NCBI GenBank assembly: GCA_003244205.1
Contig: QHBW01000050.1
Span: 1-37,842 of the forward strand
Direction: 5' to 3'
DNA length: 37,842 nucleotides
DNA from: Solirubrobacterales bacterium
GTDB taxonomy: Bacteria; Actinomycetota; Thermoleophilia; Solirubrobacterales; Solirubrobacteraceae
The position numbers were made by a program, and so were the translations under genes. A model generated the notes under the pieces. The model had not been told where the DNA came from. It saw only the letters and a list, made by a program, of their open reading frames with translations, and ran no database searches. Below are positions 34,024-37,842 of this stretch, piece after piece. Numbering within the stretch: the first letter of the stretch is position 1; each line of letters starts with the position of its first letter.

Positions 34024-34245
34024 ATGATCTACTGCGTGATCCCCGAGCCAATGGCGGACGAGCTCTATGAGCGTCTGTCCACGTACTACGCCGACGACGC
34101 AAACGTCACCGTGATCATCGACCGGCGACGCTCGGAGCGCCGCGGACGCGAGCCGGTCGCCGCTGCCGACCGCGATCAGCGCAGTGTGCGTGATCGGCGG
34201 CGCGCACGGGTCACGGGCGAGTTGCCCGAGGTTCGCCAGAAGTGA
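34024..34245 (+). CDS. Small basic protein of unknown function (73 aa)
   Basis: An ATG-start protein whose first half (MIYCVIPEPMADELYERLST, with YYADDANVTVIID) looks like a small alpha/beta fold, and whose second half is Arg/Asp-rich (RRRSERRGRE, RDQRSVRDRRRARV) and probably disordered or nucleic-acid-binding. I do not recognise a family. It lies 11 nt after the zinc-finger gene and 48 nt before the RNase HI start, all in the same direction, so it is probably part of the same operon. No transmembrane segment or signal. Confidence 0.72.
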   Translation: MIYCVIPEPMADELYERLSTYYADDANVTVIIDRRRSERRGREPVAAADRDQRSVRDRRRARVTGELPEVRQK

Positions 34246-34293
34246 TCGTGGTTGGTTGCCGTTGGCGCCGGCCGCTGCGCCGGCTGTGAAGGC

Positions 34294-34695
34294 GTGAGGG
34301 TCGTCGTCCACGTCGACGGCGGCTCGCGGGGCAATCCGGGTCCCGCGGCAGTCGCCGCGGTGATCGCGAGCTCGGACGGCGCGGTACTGGACGAGGTCGC
34401 CGAGCGCATCGGCGCGACGACCAACAACGTCGCCGAGTACCGCGCGATCCTGCTGGGGCTGCGACGCGCCCGCGAGCTCGGCGCCGACGAGGTCGAGCTA
34501 GTCAACGACTCCGAGCTCGTCGCCCGTCAGATCAGCGGGCACTACCGCGTCAAGCACGCCGGACTGCGCCCGCTCCATCTCGAGGCGAAGGCGGCGCTGG
34601 GCGACTTTCGCTCCTGGAGCGTGCGCAGCGTGCGCCGCGAGCACAACGCGCGCGCCGATCAGCTCGTGAACGCAGCGCTCGACGGGGACCGGTAA
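34294..34695 (+). CDS. Ribonuclease HI family protein
   Basis: A 133-residue RNase H type 1 domain: HVDGGSRGNPGPAAVAAV with the first catalytic Asp, TTNNVAEYRAIL with Glu, LVNDSELVARQ with the second Asp, and HNARADQLVN with the last Asp. Family members degrade RNA in RNA-DNA hybrids. I chose GTG 34294 because it precedes the first strand directly; TTG 34252 would add 14 residues including two cysteines. With rnhB the organism has both types. It lacks the basic handle of E. coli RNase HI, like other short actinobacterial and archaeal forms. Confidence 0.9.
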   Translation: MRVVVHVDGGSRGNPGPAAVAAVIASSDGAVLDEVAERIGATTNNVAEYRAILLGLRRARELGADEVELVNDSELVARQISGHYRVKHAGLRPLHLEAKAALGDFRSWSVRSVRREHNARADQLVNAALDGDR

Positions 34696-34735
34696 GGCGC
34701 TGATCGCGCGAGCGGCCAGCACGCCTGGCGCTGGA

Positions 34736-34741
34736 TAGAAT
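34736..34741 (+). promoter_or_regulatory. -10-like hexamer TAGAAT upstream of tRNA-Gly
   Basis: TAGAAT ends 12 nt before the mature 5' end of tRNA-Gly, leaving a 5' leader of about 5 nt for RNase P. Confidence 0.55.
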
Positions 34742-34753
34742 GCGCCGCCACGC

Positions 34754-34827
34754 GCGGATGTAGCTCAGTTGGCTAGAGCGTCTGCTTGCCATGCAGAAGG
34801 TCGAGGGTTCGAGTCCCTTCATCCGCT
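34754..34827 (+). tRNA. tRNA-Gly (anticodon GCC)
   Basis: A complete 74-nt cloverleaf. The acceptor GCGGATG pairs with CATCCGC (34820-34826), followed by the U discriminator expected for tRNA-Gly. The anticodon stem TCTGC/GCAGA encloses the loop TTGCCAT with GCC at 34788-34790. The T loop GTTCGAG is normal. CCA is not encoded. The minus-strand membrane protein gene ends inside it. Confidence 0.97.
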
Positions 34828-36398
34828 TGGGTCCCGGCACGCTCGACAGCTGACGGTCCGGTGGGTCTGCAGTGCTGGTAGAGACCGTAGCTGCCGCTGC
34901 TTGCGCGCAGACAGAATTCGTGCGCTACGACCTGGTTGGGCTGTCCGGGTCCTGCAAGTCGTTTGGTCGGGAAGCGGCTCGTCAAGATGAGCCAGTCCGC
35001 TCGGTGCAGCTCGTCCACGAGACCCGAGTGGGGCGTGTTGAACGCATTCTGCTCGAGTTCCATGTAGTAGGACGCCGGCCTCAGACGCGGCAGCAGGAAG
35101 TACAGCTCGGTGTCGCTCAGGTTCGCGCCCCGCAGATCGGTCGTCCCGACGAAGAGGGATTGGCGCGGCCTGGCCAGCGGTTCGATCGCTGCAATCATCG
35201 CCTGCACGTCGCGTGCCGCTCCGGGATCAGCCAGAAGCCAGGTGCGGCCCTCGCCGGCGACTTGAAAGGCAACTGGACGTTCAGAGCCAAACGCGTACCT
35301 CGTCTGGCGCAACAGCGCCTCGCGAAGGATGACGGGCGCAGCCACCAACGCGATCAACAAGGCAGCCGCGGCGGCGAGCAGCGCCCGGCGGGGAAGCGTT
35401 GGCCTGCGTGCTGGATCGAGTCGAAAGAGCACGGTCAGGGCGACGGGCAAGAGCGTGAAAACAGCCAGCGAGGCAAACAGGATGTGAACCGGTTCCAGCA
35501 GCGAAGCGGCAAACGGCAGCAGTCCGGCGGAATAGAGCCCAATTGCCAGCAGCGCCCGGCCCTCCGGATCAGCGCGGCGGCGACGCTCGCACCAGATCCC
35601 GGCGGCGAAGAACGCGCCCAGGCCGAGCGCGTAGACGATCAGCAGCTGGGCAGTGGGGCTGCCTAGGGCCGGAAGGCCGAGTCGACGACCGGATTCCGAG
35701 AACACCGCAGTGTGGATCGCCCGCCACTCGTGCCCTGGGCCCACAAGCGCCACGTGTATGACGTAGGGCACCAACCCCGCGCCAAAACCGAGCAACAGTC
35801 TGCGTCGCTCGCGGCTTGTCGCGATCAGCCACAGCGGCACGGCGGCCATGACCGTCGCCGGCGCGAAGTCATAGCGCCAGAACAAGCTCAGCCCCAACAA
35901 CCCACCCGCGCTGAGCAGCAACCAATCGCGTCGGGAACCCGAACGGCTGCCTAGGATCGCCCGCACCAGTAGCGCCAGGCCGAGCAGGCCGAACGCCTCG
36001 ACGCCCACGACGGCGTTCGCGGCCACAACCGGAACCATCGCGATCGCGGCGATCACCGACGCGACGGCGGCCGCCAACAGTCCCCATTCAAGCGCCAGCA
36101 GGAACACCGCCCAGATCAACAACAAGCGCAAGCCCATCCCGACAACCCGCTCGGTATGCAAGCTTGCGCCAAGCACCTCATCAGCCGCGGCCACAACCCA
36201 CGGCTCGGCCGGCCCGTAAAAAGTCAAGAAGTCGCGATCCGGCAGCCGTCCCTGCAGCACCTGAGCCGGATAAGCGACGAGCTGCCCCTCATCCAACTCG
36301 GGCGCAGGAGCATCGAATCCCGGCGCCATCAGCAACCCAGCCGCAAGCAGAATCGCGAACCCGACGGTCAGGCGGGCAAAGAACCGTCGGCCTGGCAT
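34773..36398 (-). CDS. Multi-pass membrane protein, GT-C glycosyltransferase-like
   Basis: A 541-residue protein from ATG 36398. It has about ten hydrophobic segments (first at residues 5-23) and an extracytoplasmic loop after the first with PELDEGQLVAYPAQVLQG then DRDFLTFYGPAEPW, the DE and FYGP pattern of dolichyl/polyprenyl-phosphate-sugar-dependent GT-C enzymes. A soluble C-terminal domain of about 150 residues follows. It probably transfers sugars to a cell-envelope acceptor; substrate unknown. An earlier in-frame start at 36530 lies inside tRNA-Cys and is rejected. The last codons run antisense through tRNA-Gly until TAG at 34773. A TAGCAT hexamer precedes the ATG by 13 nt. Confidence 0.85.
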   Translation of the reverse strand: MPGRRFFARLTVGFAILLAAGLLMAPGFDAPAPELDEGQLVAYPAQVLQGRLPDRDFLTFYGPAEPWVVAAADEVLGASLHTERVVGMGLRLLLIWAVFLLALEWGLLAAAVASVIAAIAMVPVVAANAVVGVEAFGLLGLALLVRAILGSRSGSRRDWLLLSAGGLLGLSLFWRYDFAPATVMAAVPLWLIATSRERRRLLLGFGAGLVPYVIHVALVGPGHEWRAIHTAVFSESGRRLGLPALGSPTAQLLIVYALGLGAFFAAGIWCERRRRADPEGRALLAIGLYSAGLLPFAASLLEPVHILFASLAVFTLLPVALTVLFRLDPARRPTLPRRALLAAAAALLIALVAAPVILREALLRQTRYAFGSERPVAFQVAGEGRTWLLADPGAARDVQAMIAAIEPLARPRQSLFVGTTDLRGANLSDTELYFLLPRLRPASYYMELEQNAFNTPHSGLVDELHRADWLILTSRFPTKRLAGPGQPNQVVAHEFCLRASSGSYGLYQHCRPTGPSAVERAGTQADEGTRTLDLLHGKQTL

Positions 36399-36411
36399 CC
36401 GTTCGCGGGGA

Positions 36412-36417
36412 ATGCTA
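36412..36417 (-). promoter_or_regulatory. -10-like hexamer TAGCAT upstream of the membrane protein gene
   Basis: On the minus strand TAGCAT ends 13 nt before the ATG at 36398. It argues against the upstream TTG nearby, which lies before it. Read-through from tRNA-Cys, which ends 49 nt upstream of TAGCAT on the same strand, is also possible. Confidence 0.4.
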
Positions 36418-36465
36418 GTCAATGCGCGCGAACGGGAACGAGCCAGACCGTCAAGTGCCCGTGAG

Positions 36466-36536
36466 AGGCGACGACCGGAATCGAACCGGTGTAAACGGCT
36501 TTGCAGGCCGCTGCGTAACCACTCCGCCACGTCGCC
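36466..36536 (-). tRNA. tRNA-Cys (anticodon GCA)
   Basis: A 71-nt minus-strand cloverleaf. The acceptor GGCGACG (36536 down to 36530) pairs with CGTCGCC (36473-36467) and is followed by a U discriminator, as expected for tRNA-Cys. The anticodon stem CGGC/GCCG surrounds loop CTGCAAA with GCA. The T arm CCGG-TTCGATT-CCGG is regular. No encoded CCA. Confidence 0.96.
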
Positions 36537-36546
36537 GCGGGGGGCA

Positions 36547-36552
36547 AGCCTA
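36547..36552 (-). promoter_or_regulatory. -10-like hexamer TAGGCT upstream of tRNA-Cys
   Basis: On the minus strand TAGGCT ends 10 nt before the mature 5' end. It is the same hexamer that precedes several protein genes. Confidence 0.55.
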
Positions 36553-36585
36553 TCGGGGCGCCAAGTGCCGTTTGAGTCGGGAGCG

Positions 36586-36604
36586 GGCGCCAGCAGCTGG
36601 CGCC
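36586..36604. repeat. Perfect inverted repeat between divergent tRNA promoters
   Basis: GGCGCCAG-CAG-CTGGCGCC: 8-bp arms and a 3-nt loop, with no T-tract on either side, so not a terminator. It is exactly equidistant (33 nt) from the two divergent -10-like hexamers at 36552 and 36638, suggesting a protein-binding site or a structural boundary. Otherwise this 118-nt region holds nothing else I can support. Confidence 0.6.
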
Positions 36605-36637
36605 GCGGCTGCCCACGTCCGAGGCTCGTTGCGTTGG

Positions 36638-36643
36638 TAGCCT
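36638..36643 (+). promoter_or_regulatory. -10-like hexamer TAGCCT upstream of tRNA-Val
   Basis: TAGCCT ends 11 nt before the mature 5' end of tRNA-Val, which leaves a short 5' leader of about 4 nt. Confidence 0.55.
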
Positions 36644-36654
36644 GGCCAGCTCCC

Positions 36655-36727
36655 GGGCGATTAGCTCAGTCGGGAGAGCGCCGCCTCGACAAGGCGGAGG
36701 TCACTGGTTCGAGCCCAGTATCGCCCA
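36655..36727 (+). tRNA. tRNA-Val (anticodon GAC)
   Basis: A 73-nt cloverleaf: GGGCGAT pairs with ATCGCCC (36720-36726), with an A discriminator, normal for Val. The D arm is GCTC...GAGC, the anticodon stem CCGCC/GGCGG encloses TCGACAA with anticodon GAC, and the T arm is ACTGG-TTCGAGC-CCAGT. CCA is not encoded. The convergent Tim44-like gene ends 16 nt downstream. Confidence 0.97.
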
Positions 36728-36743
36728 CTGCGAATCCCCGCGC

Positions 36744-37842
36744 CTACAACCCGCCGGCGTGCGACCGGGGGGCCGGGGCGTTGACGTCGACGATGCGCCA
36801 TGGGCGGTCCTCGTCGCCTTCGAGCGCGAGCGTCCAGCGCTCGTGGAAGGTCGTGGTCCTCTGCTGGCTGCCGGACAGCACCGCGGCGGTGTCGCGGTCC
36901 TCGATGTAGCGGCGTCCCTGAATCTTGAGCTCCACGGCCATTGTCGGTGGGTCGGCCTTGGGGTCAAGCGCCGCGATGCGGACCTCTTGTACCTGCGGTC
37001 CGCGGACGACCAAGCGGGTCCTGGCGAGGGGATCGTTGGGGTGCAGCAGTTGGCTGACGGCCTCAGGGGCGGCACGCCGCAGGAGGTCGCTGTCGTCGCC
37101 GTCGACGGCCTCGGCCCAGGCCTCAACCGCGCGGCGCACCTCGGCGGCGAGCACGTCGGGCGCAAAGCGCCCGTCCACCACCGAGATGTCCATTGCGGCG
37201 ACGCGTGCATCGCCGGCGAAGTCGGCAGGGGCGATCTCAGCGACCTTGACGTCGTCGGGAAGGCGATCGGAGACGGCCTGCTCCACCATCGCCTGCTCGT
37301 TGAGGCGCGTCGTGTCGGCCCAGGGGGTCGCAACGATCGCCTCGTCGAGCTGATGGTCTCCCTCTTGTCCCTGCTCGATGGAGACGACGATCCAGTGGCC
37401 GTTGTGCTCGCCAAGGGTCCAATACTCGCTCATCGACATCTCGGTCCGGCCCTCGTTGCGCGGGATCACGCGTCCGTAGCTGTCGATCACCTCGTCGCGT
37501 AGCCAGGCCTCCACGCGCACGACCACGTGGTTCTGGCTCTCGTCGCCCCGGTTGACGAGGCCGACGTACTCCACGCGGGGCCCGCTGAGCACTTCGACCT
37601 GGTTGCGCCAGCCGCGACGGGCGAAGTCGTCGAGACGCCGCGTCCACTCGCGCATGACGTCCGGCCCCGCCAGGTGTGCGAGCCGATCTCGGTCACCAGC
37701 GCTCCATGCCTTCTGGACGTCCTTGAACAGCCGCGACGCCTCGGCGTGCACGGTCGCGGGAGCGAACGCGGGGTCCTCCTCTGCCGCCTCGGCGGCTGCC
37801 AGCTCGACCCGCCGCTCGCGCGCGGCGCGCTTGCGCTGGTAA
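36744..37842 (-). CDS. Tim44-like domain protein (5' end outside window)
   Basis: The frame is open to the right edge, so the N-terminus is missing; a GTG at 37751 exists, but the upstream codons continue the same protein (RKRAARERRVELAAAEAAEED). About 366 residues are visible: a helical stretch LFKDVQKAWSAGDRDRLAHL, DVMREWTRRLDDFARRGW, then mixed sheets (RVEYVGLVNRGD, HVVVRVEAWLRD, MSEYWTLGEHNGHWIVVSIEQG), matching a Tim44-like (NTF2-like) fold, apparently duplicated in the second half (YIEDRDTAAVLSG, HERWTLALEGDEDRPWRIVDV). Bacterial members are usually membrane-anchored at the unseen N-terminus; their function is not established. Confidence 0.85.
   Translation of the reverse strand, partial: YQRKRAARERRVELAAAEAAEEDPAFAPATVHAEASRLFKDVQKAWSAGDRDRLAHLAGPDVMREWTRRLDDFARRGWRNQVEVLSGPRVEYVGLVNRGDESQNHVVVRVEAWLRDEVIDSYGRVIPRNEGRTEMSMSEYWTLGEHNGHWIVVSIEQGQEGDHQLDEAIVATPWADTTRLNEQAMVEQAVSDRLPDDVKVAEIAPADFAGDARVAAMDISVVDGRFAPDVLAAEVRRAVEAWAEAVDGDDSDLLRRAAPEAVSQLLHPNDPLARTRLVVRGPQVQEVRIAALDPKADPPTMAVELKIQGRRYIEDRDTAAVLSGSQQRTTTFHERWTLALEGDEDRPWRIVDVNAPAPRSHAGGL

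Noticed and set aside
36399..36530. An upstream start at 36530 for the membrane protein gene, giving an N-terminus MAEWLRSGLQ
   Set aside because: This peptide is the translation of tRNA-Cys, a known annotation artefact. The ATG at 36398 precedes the first membrane segment and has its own -10-like hexamer.

Overview
The window is very GC-rich, densely packed chromosomal DNA from a bacterium, most probably an actinomycete of the class Thermoleophilia (Solirubrobacterales-like). This placement is inferred from gene order (rpmF-plsX-acpP-rnc-smc-ftsY, then ffh-rpsP-khpA-rimM-trmD-rplS-lepB-rnhB-yraN-comM-dprA), frequent GTG/TTG starts, a WhiG/FliA-type sigma factor, an EF-G2 paralogue and several small unknown proteins. 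I see no phage, insertion sequence, plasmid or CRISPR signature; this is core genome.

Layout. 1-984 is the C-terminal part of an acyl-CoA synthetase. 1006-8197 carries DUF177, L32, PlsX, ACP, RNase III, SMC and FtsY, linking lipid-precursor synthesis, RNA processing, chromosome organisation and protein targeting, mostly with overlapping or touching genes. 8268-9701 is an NfeD/SPFH membrane pair. 9726-18183 holds Ffh and the ribosome-maturation/secretion/DNA-uptake block, with yraN inverted inside it. 18241-24661 holds ThiD, a secreted penicillin-acylase-family enzyme, two unknown proteins and IlvD. 24651-28994 holds an alpha/beta hydrolase, divergent from a PlsC-like acyltransferase and an SDR-like protein, then an L,D-transpeptidase. 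28982-34695 holds a small unknown gene overlapping a Xer recombinase head to head, then a sigma factor, EF-G2, a zinc-finger protein, a small basic protein and RNase HI. 34754-37842 has tRNA-Gly(GCC), a membrane glycosyltransferase-like gene, divergent tRNA-Cys(GCA) and tRNA-Val(GAC), and a Tim44-like gene cut by the window edge. The longest stretch without a protein gene (36399-36743) contains two tRNAs and their promoters.

The most coherent hidden signal is a TAnnnT hexamer, usually TAGGCT, TAGCCT or TAGCGT, 6-14 nt before the start codon of most genes that are not coupled to an upstream gene, and 10-12 nt before all three tRNAs. At ffh, yraN, comM, the acyltransferase and the L,D-transpeptidase it is 6-7 nt from the start, the geometry of leaderless mRNAs. 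It settles several starts and suggests an eight-codon leaderless leader peptide coupled to rpsP.

Other unusual points: an RNase III that appears to lack three acidic active-site residues; an SMC with a 50-residue acidic insert before its ABC signature; an L19 with a nine-copy acidic heptapeptide tail; an arginine-rich segment in the acylase; an SDR-like protein without the usual catalytic pair; and a glycosyltransferase-like reading frame that ends antisense inside a tRNA gene. No clearly new multi-gene system is present. The nearest candidates are the unknown small genes around Xer and EF-G2.
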